A DNA stretch of 64,000 bases from Blepharisma stoltei (GCA_914767885.1 CAJZBQ010000001.1:310001-374000), one strand, 5' to 3'. Shown: positions 22,693 to 34,842, counted from the first letter of the stretch. Translations and numbers: made by a program. Notes: generated by a model not told the origin, from the sequence alone.

Positions 22693-25600
22693 ATGGACGA
22701 GGACCAGACCAAGTGTTTAGAAGACGCAATTTCTGTAGTTAAAGACGAGTCGTATCATATGCAGAGGGCTCTTGATTCTAATAACTTGAATGAGGCTTTA
22801 AAGCATGCTTCTAATATGATAGGTGAACTTCGCACTTCATTATTATCTCCGAGGTCTTATTATGAGCTCTACATGCAGGTTTTTGATCAACTGAGCAGAA
22901 TTGAGGCGTTTTTCAGAGAAGAGTCCCGCAGGGGTACAAGAATTGTAGAGCTTTATGAGAAAGTCCAGCATACCATCAGCATTCTTCCCAGACTTTACCT
23001 CTTAATCACTGTAGGCTCAGTATATATACAAACCAAAGAGCTCCCAGCCAAGGATATATTGAAAGACCTCATTGAAATGGTAAAAGGTGTCCAACATCCA
23101 CTAAGAGGGCTGTTCTTAAGATATTATCTTAATAAAGTGTGTAAGGACAAGCTTCCTGATAAAGGCTCAGATTTTGGAGATGGAGATGTCACTGATTCAA
23201 TTGATTTTTTGGTGCAGAATTTGTCTGAAATGAACAGACTTTGGATCAGAATGCAGCATACAGGGTCTGTGAAGGACAAAACAAAGAGAGAAAAAGAAAG
23301 AAATGACTTGAGAGTGACTGTAGGAGAAAATATCAATAGATTGTCAAGCTTACAAGGAGTTAATATTGATGTATATCAAGAATTAGTGCTCCCTAAGATA
23401 TTAGAGATTGCCGTTTCGAATAAAGATGCTATTTCTCAGCAATACCTGATGGATTGCATTATACAGGCGTTTTCTGATGATTTCCACGGCTGCATGAATT
23501 TCGCCCAGCACTTTTTTGAAGTCACTCAGATACACAAATTTTCCAAATATTTTTGATAGTCAGACATCTACTCAGCAAGATTGTTAATTTTTTTTAAAAA
23601 AATATTGATAAAAAAATTTACCTCTCAATTGTCACCGGATTTCCACCTACATACACTTCAGCCTCTGCTAGAAGCTTGCAGCAATTTGCAGCCAACTGTA
23701 GATATCCAATCCATTGTGATTACTCTTCTTAACAGACTTTCAGACTATGCAGGAGAAGCAGAGCTTGAAGTTGTGCAAAGAATTGACATTTTTGGCTTAA
23801 TTAAGGCTTACATCGATAAAGTTGTTTCCGATCAAGAAAGTTCTCTTGATACAAAAAAGCTTCTTTTATTACAAGTCGCTTTTATGAAGCTCTCACTGAA
23901 GTGTTACTCATTAAATACAAACAACGTTAACACTATCCTAGAATCTTGCGTTTCACTTATTGACAAAAGTACCCCAGAAAACAGAATCCATCCTGAATCT
24001 CTTAAATCGATAGTCAAGCTCCTTTCTTTCCCATTAGAAACTTTATCATTCGCTATTTTAACTCTAAACAACTATCCAAAACTAATGACTTATCTGCCGT
24101 TTTCTTCAAGAAAGCAAGTCGCCTTCAAGATTGTTCAGTCAGTGGTTGTGAGCAAGAAAAGTCTTGATACGCTTGAAACAACAACTCAGCTGCTTGAATT
24201 TGTGTCACCTTTGCTATTTGATACAAGTGACTCAGAAGAAGGAGCTGATGCTTATGAGTTTGAAGATGAACAAAACACTATTGCAAAGCTTTCTCATCTT
24301 GTAAAGTCAGCTGATCTTGATACTCACTACAAAATACTGAGTCTTCTTAAGCAGAGGTTTTCGCAAGGAGGGGATAAAAGAATAAAATACACTTTCCCAT
24401 CACTTATATTTGCTTATATTAATTTCGCTAAACTTTTGAATGCTTCTGAAGATAGCTGGAATACTCATCTGGAGCAAGTGCTCGAAGTCTTGCTCTCCCC
24501 TTTAATTGGAGCAAAAATTTATTCCAATTTAAAGCAGGGTTAATTTTTCTTCAATAAAAAAATTTTTTTAAAACTTTTAATATTTTTGAATTTAATTTTA
24601 ATCAAAAATTTTGCAGTTTTCCCATTAAGTCAAAACTAATCTTATAAAAATTTATGTTCGTCTATAAAATTTCCTATTGGAATTACATTTTAAAAAGGCT
24701 AAATTTCCAAAAAAAATGAAATATTTCCCTATATTTTGTTCATTTAAATAGGGGAGTTAGCAGAATTAGTAAGCAAAACCTCAGAAAATAACCCTGATCT
24801 TGCCCTTAAGCTGAATCTGCAGTGCTTACAGCTAATAAATCAATTCAAAAATAATAAATACCAGCACACAGCTCTTGAATTTGTAGAGCAAGCATTTTAT
24901 GTTTATAAAGAAGAACTCGCTGATTCGTATGCAAAACATGCAGCCATTGATTTAATATGTGCAACTTTGGTGACATTAAATTGTTTTGATGACGACACTT
25001 CAGATTCTCTTGTTAAATTATGCACTCAGCAAGCACTTAGACAGTTTAAGAAGCATGACCAATGCACTGGATTAAGCTCTTGCACCCATTTATTTTATAA
25101 TGAATTCAACCAAAATGAAAGAATCATCAGCGACTGCTTACTCCCCAGTTGGCTAGAGAAAAAATTTTTCCTTCTTGAGGATTATCATTTTTAAAATGCT
25201 TTAGATTATATATAAAAAAATTAAAAAATCAAAATTTGAATGAAATCTATTAATTTATAAATTAATGCTTACTCCCCCCCCCCCCCTCCGTGAGCGAACA
25301 AAACCATTAGAAAAATCGCCATTTTTTGACCAAAAACCCACCCTCCGTGAGTGAACAAAAATTTTTTTAATAGAAAAAATTTTAATGGAAAAAAATTTTG
25401 ATATATAAGTGATAATTAGTATAATGAAATCTAGAGCTAATTCTGTTTAATTTTAAACAAATTGCGTTTTTAAAACATAAATTTTGCAAATTAAATTAAT
25501 ATTTGCTTCCCAATTTTTGCAAATTAGGATTTTTTTAAATTTCGAAAAAAATATTTTTTATAAAATTTATATATAAATTTTTTTTAAAAAAAAAAAATTA

Positions 25601-26079
25601 ACCCCCCTCCGTGAGCGAACAAATTTTTTTGTTCGCTCACGGAGGGGGGGGGGGGAGTTAGGGAGAATTCTGCTTTAATTTAATATAGCTAGCTAGGATC
25701 TCATTATTAGAATTATTAATTATATATCCAGCTATTATTTGTAAGAGGGGATTTTCTAATGATTTTACTCGCTAAAAAGGGAGGGAAGTTAGGAAAAGCT
25801 GTGAAAATTGCAGAAATATGCATTACTCATAAGAACTCAGTCAATTTATATTTAACTTTGATCAATAAATATCTTTATTATCTTTTACAAGGGGTAAGCA
25901 CTCTTGAAGAAGACTCCGTGAATCAGCTAATTCAGGCGACTAAAGACAGTATTGCAACAGCTGAAAAAGAAGGAGATAATAGAGTTAGCATTAAGGATAT
26001 CAAATCGTATCTAAGAACTACTTTGAACTACATCAAAGCAAGGCAACAAGAAGGAAAACTTAGCGGAATTTCAGTTTAA
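22693..26079 (+). CDS. VPS35: Retromer subunit VPS35
   Basis: ATG 22693. The N-terminus carries ALKHASNMIGELRTSLLSPR (VPS35 'AL.has.ML.ELRTs.LsPk') and the retromer-binding HPLRGLFLRYYL (the family's PLRGLFLRNYL motif). DDFH...LHTLQPLLEAC, CYSLNTNNVN and IANLISRY-like C-terminal helices (LTLINKYLYYLL) follow. The gene is broken by three insertions: 159 bp with a 9-bp direct repeat, a family-2 element (24493-24756), and a 627-bp IES with a MITE inside. Excised, it gives 777 aa, the usual VPS35 length. VPS35 is the cargo-recognition scaffold of the endosome-to-Golgi retromer coat. Confidence 0.9.
23479..23646. mobile_element. Insertion flanked by 9-bp direct repeat, no TA, in VPS35
   Basis: GATTTCCAC occurs at 23479-23487 and 23638-23646. 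Removing one repeat plus the spacer (159 bp) gives SDDFHLHTLQPLLEAC, matching the VPS35 consensus DEFHLQTLNPFLRAC. The spacer has a stop (TAG at about 23555) and an A/T-rich right half. Confidence 0.6.
24493..24756. mobile_element. Family-2 element (target TTG/TTA) in VPS35
   Basis: 264 bp. Left CTCTCCCCTTTAATTGGAGC with hairpin partner TTCCAATTTAAAGCAGGG; right end TTGTTCATTTAAATAGGGGAG. Host duplication TTG (24490-24492) versus TTA (24757-24759), both Leu. Excision gives EVLAELVSKT, matching VPS35. Confidence 0.8.
25139..25765. mobile_element. Composite IES in VPS35 (outer IES with nested MITE)
   Basis: 627 bp between TTACTC repeats (25138 and 25765). Removing it gives ISDCLLAKKGGKLGKAVKIA. 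Contains a whole family-1 MITE (25272-25657) as a later insertion. Confidence 0.75.
25272..25657. mobile_element. Family-1 MITE (TSD TTA), nested
   Basis: 386 bp, inverse orientation to the 4980 copy: two direct motif copies at the left, hairpin at the right. TSD TTA at 25269-25271 and 25658-25660. Confidence 0.92.
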
Positions 26080-26144
26080 TAACTAAAATCCTTAATTTAT
26101 ACTCAAATTTTAAATAAGAATCTGTGTTAAAAATATTATTTATA

Positions 26145-29100
26145 TTATTTTAGTTTTGACACAAGCTTGGCTTCTAGGAGATTGAGTCTCATACTAATGT
26201 TATCTAAAGATATGTCTTCTTTCTTCTTAGGGGTTATATTTCTAATTCTTTCTTCAATTTCCTCTCTAATTATGGAGCGTTCGTATTTTAATTTGTGTAG
26301 ATGCTCTCTCATTCTGGCTTCTTCCTTAATTGAATTAATCTTCGGAGGTGTATACGGGGATGAGCATTTTTCTTCAATTGGAGTTATTGACCTTAATGGC
26401 ATTATTATAGGTGATCTTTTTTGCTTCTCATATCGATTTTCTCTTACTCCCCCTTTTATTGTCACAATTTAGATGGGTTTATTAAATTTTATTTTTTAAA
26501 AAAATTATAATTAAATTTTTATCTATAAAAAATTTTTTAAATCTTAAAAATATATAAATTGAGCATAATAATTTGAATTTTAAAACATTTTTATGAAGAA
26601 TTTAAATAAAAGATTAATTTATCCAGAGTAAAAAATGTGTAAATAGCATCTTAATTGATTTTTGTCTTTAAATTAAGTCAATAAAAATTTGTATTTTCAA
26701 CTTTTATTTTTTTTTAAAAAAAATATAAATTGAGCACAATAATTTGAATTTTAATTTATTTTTATGCCAAAAAGCTAATCGATTCAGTGTGAGAACTGTT
26801 TAAATAGCATTCTACTTTCATTCTGTCTATTAAATTAGGCAAAAACTAATTTTATAAAATTAGTACTTCCCATCTGATAAAGTTTTCCTAATGAAAAAGA
26901 AATTTAAAGGACGATATCTTGTTTCAATTTACAGGGAAATTTAGATCTTTCTTATTAAGAGCTCGATCTTTTGGCTTATTTAGCTTATTAGAATCAGTTG
27001 AAATTTTTTTGGCTTCATTTCTATAGCTTTCCTCTTTTTCCTCTTTTTCCTCTGTTTCTAATACATCATCTCGATGGCTAGTTTTATTCATTCTCAGGCT
27101 TACTTCTAAATCCTGAAGTTCGATTTGTTTTGAGTTTAAGCATGATTTTAACTTTTTAACTTCACTTAGCCAATCAGATGGGTCATAATCTTGATATTTT
27201 GAAAGGTCTTTTCTTGCTTTTTGGACTGAAAGCTCCATTTTGTTGAGCTTGTGACTAATGTTTTGCTCTCTTTGGGTTAAAGATGTCTGGGATAGAGAAT
27301 TTGAGTTTCTGGAAGGCGTGCTAAGCCATTTGTAAAAAAATATTGCTTTTTGGTATTTTTTAAGCATAAAGCCTGTTATCTTCTCTTTACTTCCCCACCC
27401 GTGAGCGAACAAACCCATTAAAAAAATCGCTATTTTTTGCCCAAAAGCCCACCCTCCGTGAGCGAACAAAAATTTTTTGGAAAAAAATTGATATATAAAT
27501 TGTAATTAGTATAATGAAATCTCGAGCTAATTCTGTTTAATTTTGAACAAATTGCATTTTAAAACATAAATTTTACAAATTAAATAAATATTTGCTTTCC
27601 AATTTTTGCCAATTGGGATTTTTTTAAATTTCGCGAAAAAAATTAACCCCATCTATGAGCGAACAAAATTTTGTTATTCACTCACGGAGGGGTGAGTTAG
27701 CATTTTTATTCTTTATTATTGTTTTTCATGTGCTAAATATCTTTGATTTTAATTTTCAGCCCTTGCTTTTCATGTGAACCTTAATCAATTTGTTTTGAAG
27801 CGCTTTTACCTTTTCTTTATCAATATTTGACTTTAGAGGTGTCCTTTTCCTTTGTATATAATTTTTCATTGAGAATTTATCACTTGCATCAAGGTCAGAT
27901 AAGGCAAGCGAATTATTTTTTTTGCAGCAATTTTTTCAATTTTGAAGACATTTTTTGCTGACTCTTGAAATTCGCTTGTCGGCAAAATCCAAGGCATTTT
28001 TTGTTTGCTCATGTCTTAATCTCACATTATTTTTCAGCAATTTCAGCCCTCTAATACTAGTATTTTGATCATAAATTGCATCAGCTATACATATTTTTTC
28101 TTTTTTTGGAATAGCGATTGCAAAATGCCATGCACACCAAGCATGCATAGCTCTTTTTTTCAATATTTTCTTATAATGATTGCTTGTCATAGACACTGTA
28201 TCAAATGATTCTTTTTGGTGATTATTTTTTGCATATAAACTTCATTCTTTCAGAATTTTCAAGCCTATAAAATGAGAATGATTTACAATTGCCCGTTGCT
28301 TTTTCAAAAGTGTTTTTCTGTTCATTAATGGATACATAATCATCCTCTGAAAAATCTTATGCTTTAGCCTATAATTTCTTTGGTCCTGCATATCTCTAAT
28401 AAGCAACTCTTTTCCTGTGAATATTCTTCATGATTTAAAGCAAGCTTCAAAGTACAAAAATGCTTTTTTTTCTCGAACATCTCTTATTAGAAACTCTGTC
28501 TTACTAAATCATTTAAGCGAATAAAAAATCTTTTTCTTTAAATCATAAATTTTTTTATTTTTCTTTTTGCTAGTCCAAGTTCTTATTTTTTTTTGTCTTT
28601 GGGTTCTCATAGCAAATTTTGTAAAAATAGTTCTCAATAGTTGATTTCTTTTAAATCTGTCTGTAACTATATTTAATCCTTCTCTAATTGTAATTTGCAT
28701 AGCATTTGTGTCAGAGCTTTTGCATTTTATATATTCAAGATGGTCATCAAGCTCACCATTTTGCGCGATAGGCAGCATTAATGCTTCGTTTTTTTCTCTG
28801 CTGTTTTTTCTTTGGATTACAATTTTGTGAGTTTCTTCATCAATAATATTATATTCATGGCCTGAAGTATTCAGCTGGAAAAAATCAGAAGTATTAGGCG
28901 TGCTTCTTTGGTTTCCACTAAATGTGCTGACAAAATCTAATGGTCTAGTAAATGATGATGATTTGTCTTCAGTCGATAATACAAAAGAGCCTTGCAAATA
29001 ATCCTGCTGCTTTTGCGGGTTTCTTCCTTGGAATAGATTTAAGCATTCTTTTGCAAGTTCTTCACAAAAATCTGTAAGCTTCACTATTTTATCTTTTTGG

Positions 29101-29870
29101 AGCACCAAGCATTCACTTCAAGCCCAATCCCAATCTTTGCTTTCTGCAGGCATTCCATCTAAGATTTCATTAACTTTTGCAATCACCCATATTTTTACAT
29201 CAGACCTAAATTCCTCAGGCAGCTGCAGCTGCAATGTCGACACAAAAAGCCCTACATCAACCCCTCTATAATCAGTCAAAAACTGATTTATAATCATCTG
29301 CCTATGCATCCTTAATTTTTTCTTCAAATTGTCGAGCTTAATAATGATTTCTTCATTATTCATGATAATATTCGTCAGTCCTTCTTGCTTCTTTATAATC
29401 TTATCAGCCAACTGTCGGTCTTCTGGCTGGATTTCTTCTAAATCTAAATTTTCTAGGCAAGGCAAATAATAAATCAAATGGTGCTTGTATATAGGAATTG
29501 AGCAAATTGGGTTCACTGAAAGGTCAAGTTCTTCTATCTGTGGGAGTTTTTCGAAAACTTCAAGCGATTCTATGCGATCAATATTGTTGTTTGACAAATT
29601 CAAAATTTTCAAAGAGTAAAATTGCGTTAAATATGAGATGTCAGATATGTAGTTATCGGCGAGGTTTAAGTAGGTGATGCTATGGTACATAGGATTAAGA
29701 AGATCAATTTGCTTTATGTTTTTGTTGGGAAGTTGGATTCTTTTACTATCTGCCAGATGGGAGGATTTTATGATGGCTTGGGAGAGAGACATAATGGTGG
29801 TTTTTCGTGATGATGTGGGATGGTTTGGAGAGTCATATGAATTTTGGTAGGATAATTCAAAAGATTTCAT
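26145..29870 (-). CDS. Leucine-rich-repeat and Sfi1-like (centrin-binding) cytoskeletal protein
   Basis: ATG 29870. SDS22-type LRRs at about residues 55-135 (SITYLNLADNYISDISYLTQ; LKILNLSNNNIDRIESLEVF; IEELDLSVNPI). The second half has widely spaced F/L..W modules (ACFKSWRIFTGKE, GLKILKEWSLYAKN, AMHAWCAWHF, CLQNWKNCCKKNN, IFSTWKTIIKNK) like Sfi1 centrin-binding repeats. Most of those Trp are TGA. The C-terminus is coiled coil. Two insertions (27390-27696 MITE; 26447-26940 family 2) are removed to give 972 aa; the last exon-like block (RENRYEKQKRSPIIMPLRS to LVSKLK) would otherwise look like an orphan gene without ATG. Likely a basal body or contractile fibre protein. Confidence 0.75.
26447..26940. 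mobile_element. Family-2 element with two internal repeat units (TSD TTA)
   Basis: 494 bp. Left CTCCCCCTTTTATTGTCACA, right GTTTCAATTTACAGGG, decayed. Two tandem ~215-bp units each begin near ATATAAATTGAGCAYAATAA followed by TTTGAATTTTAA. TSD TTA at 26444-26446 and 26941-26943. Removal joins KKDL to RENRYE. Confidence 0.75.
27390..27696. mobile_element. Family-1 MITE (TSD TTA)
   Basis: 307 bp, left CTTCCCCACCCGTGAGCGAAC, right TTCACTCACGGAGGGGTGAG. TSD TTA at 27387-27389 and 27697-27699. Excision joins IIKNKNA to KEKITGFML in the LRR/Sfi1-like gene. Confidence 0.88.
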
Positions 29871-30041
29871 AAATATGCTTATTATAGCAAACTATTTTAA
29901 TATGATTCAACTGAAAATGGATTATACAGATTTGGATGCAATTCAAATGGTAGAGATTGCAGAGGTTTTAATATAAAATTTGTTATTTAGTCGTTAATAT
30001 AATCTATTTGGAAAATTAGCATTAATAGTAAATTATTTAAA

Positions 30042-30638
30042 TTAATTTAATCTAATGTAGCCTTCATAGTTTTCTTTTGTCTTAAGCCTCTTATACAAGA
30101 AGATTAAAAGTGGGGTAGTCAAAACTGATAAAGCAGCAAATTTCCAATAAGATAATACTGAGCTCTCCTTAGCTTTATAAATTGCATTTAAAGAATTATC
30201 TGAATCTTCTGGCTCAGTGCTTACACACTGGTCTTTTAAACATTGGCTTAAGCATTTATCTATGTTTATTGTAGTTTGCTGTTTGCAATAATTAGTGCAA
30301 GACTCAATACACTCAGTTTCGTCCATATTAGCTTTCATCCAATTGGTGTAAATTACTTTTGAGGTTTCATCAGAGCATCCAGCAGATATTAAGCACTTGT
30401 TTTTATCTTCAATTTGCAGTTCTTTGCTGCAATATTTTATGATTTCCATGGTGCAATTGGAAATTCCTTCAAAAGTCGATATCTTGGTCTGTGTGATAGC
30501 CATCGAATCAATGATTTTAGTTGAGGTGGAAGAAGTACTACATCCGCAATCGTTCAAGCAGGTTTCAGATTTGCAGCTTAAAAGACAAGGCAGTTTGCAT
30601 GCTGAAATAAACCCTATTAAAAGAACAAAGAGTCTCAT
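30042..30638 (-). CDS. Cys-rich type I membrane protein
   Basis: ATG 30638. Signal peptide MRLFVLLIGFISACKLPCLL, then an extracellular part with about 18 Cys in pairs (CLLSCKSETCLNDCGC; CIESCTNYCKQQ; CLSQCLKDQC). One TM helix follows (FAALSVLTTPLLIFLYKRL) and a short basic cytosolic tail. 198 aa. No family recognised; a surface or secretory-pathway protein is implied by layout. No insertion. Confidence 0.7.
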   Translation of the reverse strand: MRLFVLLIGFISACKLPCLLSCKSETCLNDCGCSTSSTSTKIIDSMAITQTKISTFEGISNCTMEIIKYCSKELQIEDKNKCLISAGCSDETSKVIYTNWMKANMDETECIESCTNYCKQQTTINIDKCLSQCLKDQCVSTEPEDSDNSLNAIYKAKESSVLSYWKFAALSVLTTPLLIFLYKRLKTKENYEGYIRLN

Positions 30639-31058
30639 TTATTAAATTGAGTAATATTTCATATTTTGACTTTGGGATATTTTAAAATATGAATTGCTTA
30701 TTTGAATCAATAATTAGGATATAACTAATATATTAAATTGGATATAAATTATGTATAAATGAGGATAGGTAATGCATTTTACCAAATAGTTTGATTAAAT
30801 CTCTCTTATTATTGAGCTTTTTATACAAATTCAGTTTATATTATACAATATTTATATTTGAAATTAATAAAAAGACATGAAATTAATAAATTCTGCATAT
30901 AAATCCATTTTGTTGGATAATTACGCGAATAATTATGCCAATTTTCATTTTAAATTTATATGAGTAAATGGTTAAGATAGAGTTCCCAAGCAATTCTATC
31001 AATCAAATTTTATGGGTTAAACGTAATTTACCCAAGCGATAAATTCCGCTTGACTCAA

Positions 31059-31730
31059 TTATTTATGTAGGAGGGTTTTTTCTTCAAAAGCTGCATATTT
31101 TCTATTTGAAACTTTTTTATTTTCCACCTGTACTAAAATTTCATTGGGCCAGGATACCTTCATGAAGTTGTTCGAAGCGATCTTGAGACAAGCATCTAGA
31201 GCAATGTTAAGTGGCAGAAGCTGCTCGAGTCAATTTGCCCACAAGCCGAATCCTTCGGGTGCAGGCTTAATGATTGTCTACTTTTGACAGTGTGCATTTC
31301 TTCGAAGAAAATAGGTCGAAATTTACTGTCTTTTTCTTGCTATCAAAAAATTTCAAATAAATTTTCAAAGAAAATGATGTACAATCAAAAAATATCAATC
31401 ATTTAGCATCGAGCCGAGTCCATCTAGTTAAAGAGTATAATGATGACGTCTGCAACTTGGAACTCAAAACTTCGAAAAAGTCATTTAGAAGGAAAGTTCG
31501 TGTGACTGGCAGTAGCTCTGCTGAAGCAAGCATCCTGACAGTAAGAAACAAGATAGTAGAGGGTTCCGAGTTGACCCAAACGAAAGCTGCAATGCCATTA
31601 GTTGGCCAAAACTAGCCGGAATTTGATCCTTTATATCAATATTTTCAGATTTCTGTGGCTCATATATAAAATTTTTTAAATTTCTAACATTAAGCAAGAT
31701 TTCGCTAAATAGTAAGTTCATTATCTTTTA
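31059..31730 (-). pseudogene. Possible biotin/lipoate-ligase-like gene, fragmented
   Basis: Minus-strand open pieces. The last one reads GFGLWANWLEQLLPLNIALD then ACLKIASNNFMKVSWPNEIL, with TGA for Trp. The KVSWPNEI element resembles the 'L.WPNDI' biotin-binding loop of biotin-protein ligases, in the right place after a helix 'LPL..ALA...A'. Upstream, open frames at 31290-31640 lie in other phases, with no clear GRGRR motif. Either the gene is split by an unplaced IES near 31270-31300 or it is decayed. Listed as broken because I could not rebuild it. Low confidence. Confidence 0.3.
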
Positions 31731-31739
31731 AATAAGGCT

Positions 31740-32317
31740 ATCAAATTAGTAATACAATAAATTTTGGGTTGTGCCAAAAAGAAACTGGCTCTCCCTCTTT
31801 AAATTGGAACAAAATTCCTGTTCCAATTTAAAGGAGCTTTTTAAAAACAAATATTTAAAATTTTTATTGAAAAATAAATTTTTCCAACATAAGTACCCAA
31901 AAAATGCAAATTGTCGATATTTTGTTCCAATTTAAAGGGGAGGAGTGAGGGTTTTTTTCCTGTCGCCTTTACAATCTTTAATGGCTGAAAATTTTTTCCT
32001 GTTTTATTCCAGGAAAAATTCAACACGTTTTACAAAAAAGTATGCAAGAAAAACCTTGCTCCGTTTTTTTCCTCAATCTTTCCAGGAAAAAACTTTTAAA
32101 AAGTATTTGACAGATCTAATTATTATAGCTGGAGATTTGGCCTTAAAGATATAATATATAAAGACTTGCTGTAATTTTGATTCTAAATCCTTAAAATATA
32201 AACCAAATAGAGAAAGAAATCAGCCATTTTTGACTGAAAAAGGCAGCAGAAATAAACTCTCAGAGGCTTTTCCTAGCAATCCGAAATTTTAATATTATCT
32301 ATTATTTTAACCAAAAG
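31740..32317. other. Intergenic region with short family-2 element
   Basis: Contains the ~150-bp element at 31795-31945. A 69-aa plus ORF (31945-32154) overlaps a repeated TTTTTTCCTG motif and seems non-coding. Confidence 0.4.
31795..31945. mobile_element. Short family-2 element without internal repeat unit
   Basis: Left CTCCCTCTTTAAATTGGAAC plus hairpin partner GTTCCAATTTAAAGGAG; right TTGTTCCAATTTAAAGGGG. About 150 bp; lacks the ~215-bp core. Flanks TGG (left) and TGA (right) are an imperfect duplication. Confidence 0.75.
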
Positions 32318-33916
32318 ATGTCTTATCATAAAAAGAAAATTGATGATTTTCAGCAGCATCGAAAATTTCCTACAAAGCCCTTGATTAAAAGAAAATATCT
32401 TAATGAGCTTGAATCATCTGAATCTGACAGCACAGCCGATATTCACCCATCCGAAAGACCTCTTAAAGCCAGACTTGAGTCTTTTAAAACAAGAACCATA
32501 TGGACTTTGCTTATGTTTGGAGGATTTTTGCTAATTGTAGCTGCAGGTCATCTGTATTGTTGCTTATTAGTACTTTTGGCGAATACTTTTATTTATAAAG
32601 AAATCTTGTCGATCAAAAGAAATGAACAGAGGGATTCAAAGCTTCCTTTCTTTTATATAATATAACGATATAGCCCGTTCCCGGCTATAGATTGGGCTAT
32701 GCCCGATCTTTGCCAGGAAACTCGGGGGGTTGTCTGCATCACTTCGAGGTGACGAGTCAACTCCCCGAGTTGGCAAATCACTTAATGGTGGCTATTTGCC
32801 AACTCGGGGAGTTGACTCGTCACCCCGAAGTGACGCAGACAAAACCCCGAGTTTCCCGGCAAAAATCGGCATAGCCCGATCTATAGCCGGGAACAGGCTA
32901 TAATTATTATTATTATTTTAATATTAAAGGAAACATATATTATAGGTGCTAAATTAATTCATTACTAATATAATAACTGATACTTTTTTATTCTTACAGA
33001 GTTGTGCACAACTTCAATTTTACTTGAAGAACGAATTTTACTATTAGGAGGCACAGCAATTGAGCTTTTATATCAATATCATTATGTAACTTTTTTCTCT
33101 CTTTATGTTCTAGGAATTGTATTATTTGTGATTTCACTGAGAAAAGGGTCTTATAAATATCAGTTTATGATATTCGCATGAACCCATATAGCTTGCTTGC
33201 TTGTAGTCACACAAAGCACTACAATTCTTATGAACATTTACACTGGATTAATTTGGTTTTTACTGCCTGCCCTATTAGTAGTCGTAAATGATTGTTTTTC
33301 TTACATTTTCGGAGTATTTTTTGGAAGAATCCAGCTTATAAAGGTAGTTCCTGACAAAACTCTAGAAGGTTTCATAGGAGGCTTACTGTCTACAATAATT
33401 TCTGCTTATATCGTATTTATTATTTAGCTTTCTCATGCTTTGGCTCAATACGATTATTTCTTATGTCCTCAGCCAGAAATTATTTTAACGCCTTTTACAA
33501 GTCTAACTTGCAACTCTGAAGATATTTTAATGAAAAAAGAAAGAATTTTGCCTTGGGTATTTCAATACATCGGCTTAAGCACTATAAATGCTTCATCATT
33601 AGAACTTCATGCAATGGTGTTAGGGGTTTTCGCAGGGTTTATTGCACCTTTCGGAGGATTTTTCGCATCGGGAGTTAAGAGAGCATTTAATTTAAAAGTA
33701 TTTGGAGATTCTATACCAGGACATGGAGGAATTACTGATAGAATGGACTGCCAAATTATGATGGGGATGTTTACTTTCGTATGGATACATTCCATTGTAT
33801 TGAAGAAGCCACCCTCAATTGCAAGTGTGATGGTTCAAGTTATGAGCATGGAGCATAATGACCAAGTGTATTTGTTAGAGCAATTGAAAGAAGCTTTAGA
33901 AAATAGAAATAATTAG
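32318..33916 (+). CDS. Phosphatidate cytidylyltransferase (CDP-diacylglycerol synthase)
   Basis: ATG 32318. The soluble N-terminus is followed by eight or so TM helices and the family signature: FFGRIQLIKVVPDKTLEGFI, then DSIPGHGGITDRMDCQIMMG (the S-x8-10-R-x2-D-K-x3-D-type CDS signature, here D-R-M-D-C-Q as in eukaryotic CDS). The enzyme makes CDP-DAG from phosphatidate and CTP at the ER. One foldback IES (32656-32970) and one 15-nt intron (33428-33442) are removed to give 422 aa. TGA-Trp codons occur in WYFFILTE and AWTHIACL. Confidence 0.9.
32656..32970. mobile_element. IES carrying a 234-bp near-perfect palindrome
   Basis: Palindrome 32669-32902 begins TATAGCCCGTTCCCGGCTAT and ends with its complement. 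Arms include CGGGGAGTTGACTCGTCACC and its mate at both sides of a central CACTTAATGGTGGC. The rest is AT-rich. Removal between TA sites rejoins FYNNWYFF. Confidence 0.85.
33428..33442 (+). other. 15-nt spliceosomal intron (CDP-DAG synthase)
   Basis: Bases from 33413 read ATC|GTATTTATTATTTAG|CTTTCTCATGCT; the intron GTATTTATTATTTAG is exactly 15 nt and removes an in-frame TAG. The exon joins SAYI to LSHALAQYDYF. The intron's first base is about 33413-33414 if counted from the preceding ATC; positions given may be off by up to 15 nt. Confidence 0.7.
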
Positions 33917-34244
33917 AAGGTATGTAGAATGAGAAAGATGGTGTATATTCTAGTGCTAAGCTTTTATTTTACTTACTTATTTAAGCATTAATGACTTTCT
34001 CTAATCTTCGGCTGATTCATTTATTAACTGTTCATTTTAAGCATAGGTAAATTCTCTGAATTTCAATGCAAAAGCATTTATTTTTTATTCAATAATATCC
34101 TGACTAAAATATTTGCAAATGAAATTTGTTTGCTATAGACAGGAGAGCTATACAATCAATTCTTATCTAAATAAGCTACTATTATACCTATGATTATTAG
34201 TTTCTTCACTTTATGGCATTATCCATTAATAGATCCCCTTTATA

Positions 34245-34842
34245 ATGAACCCAGAAGAGCATTTAATTTTACGAGTACCCGAAGACTGGCTAAGAGAGCT
34301 AGACCCAAATTCAAAGCTTGAAATCATCCCTGACAACAACTCAGATGAAGACCCTGGCCGATTCTTTCAAATCAAGCTCAACACACTGGAATCAGTTGGA
34401 TTTTTACTAGACCTGCCTTGCATAGTTGAAACACATAAAACTCTGGACTACATAAACTGCTTCAAAACATCAGATATCTCCCAGCTGCTTTATATCGTCC
34501 CTGAGCACGAAAAAACCAATCCTAGAGCCAAAAGTAAGAAATAAAATAGAGACTTCTTTAAGCCGAATGCTAATCAAAGGCGAAAAATACAAAGTAAAGT
34601 CTGGAATTACCCCAGGGACTCACAATATCACTTCAAGGTTCTTTAAGAGGGAAGTGGAAGAGAATCCAGAAGAAGTCTCCAAGGTTGAAGCCTTGATCAA
34701 AAATGTAATGGAGTGTGGAACTGCAAGGGTGGTCCAAGAAGAAATCATAGAGCTGCAAGAAGGGGAAAATGTGCCTGAAAATTATGAGACCACTTATGAT
34801 CCTAAAACACTCGAAGATGAAGAAATGGATATTGACTCATAA
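34245..34842 (+). CDS. TAF7: TFIID subunit TAF7
   Basis: ATG 34245. The N-terminal TAFII55 domain reads EEHLILRVPEDWLRELDPNS, FQIKLNTLESVGFLLDLPCI, VETHKTLDYINCFKTSDISQ LL: the 'L.dLPCi.Es.KT.D....yK..DI.Q.L' pattern. The frame then shifts and needs a 16-nt intron (34534-34549), after which SGITPGTHNITSRFFKREVE matches the 'GIT.P..n...rrF.k' motif. 193 aa, much shorter than metazoan TAF7 but covering the conserved core. The acidic C-terminus is typical. General transcription factor of the pre-initiation complex. Confidence 0.88.
34534..34549 (+). other. 16-nt spliceosomal intron (TAF7)
   Basis: GTAAGAAATAAAATAG. Removal joins PRAK to KTSLSRMLIKGEKYK and deletes an in-frame TAA. Confidence 0.85.

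Noticed and set aside
26145-26465. Separate small gene lacking ATG
   Set aside because: It is the 3' end of the LRR/Sfi1-like gene beyond a family-2 element.
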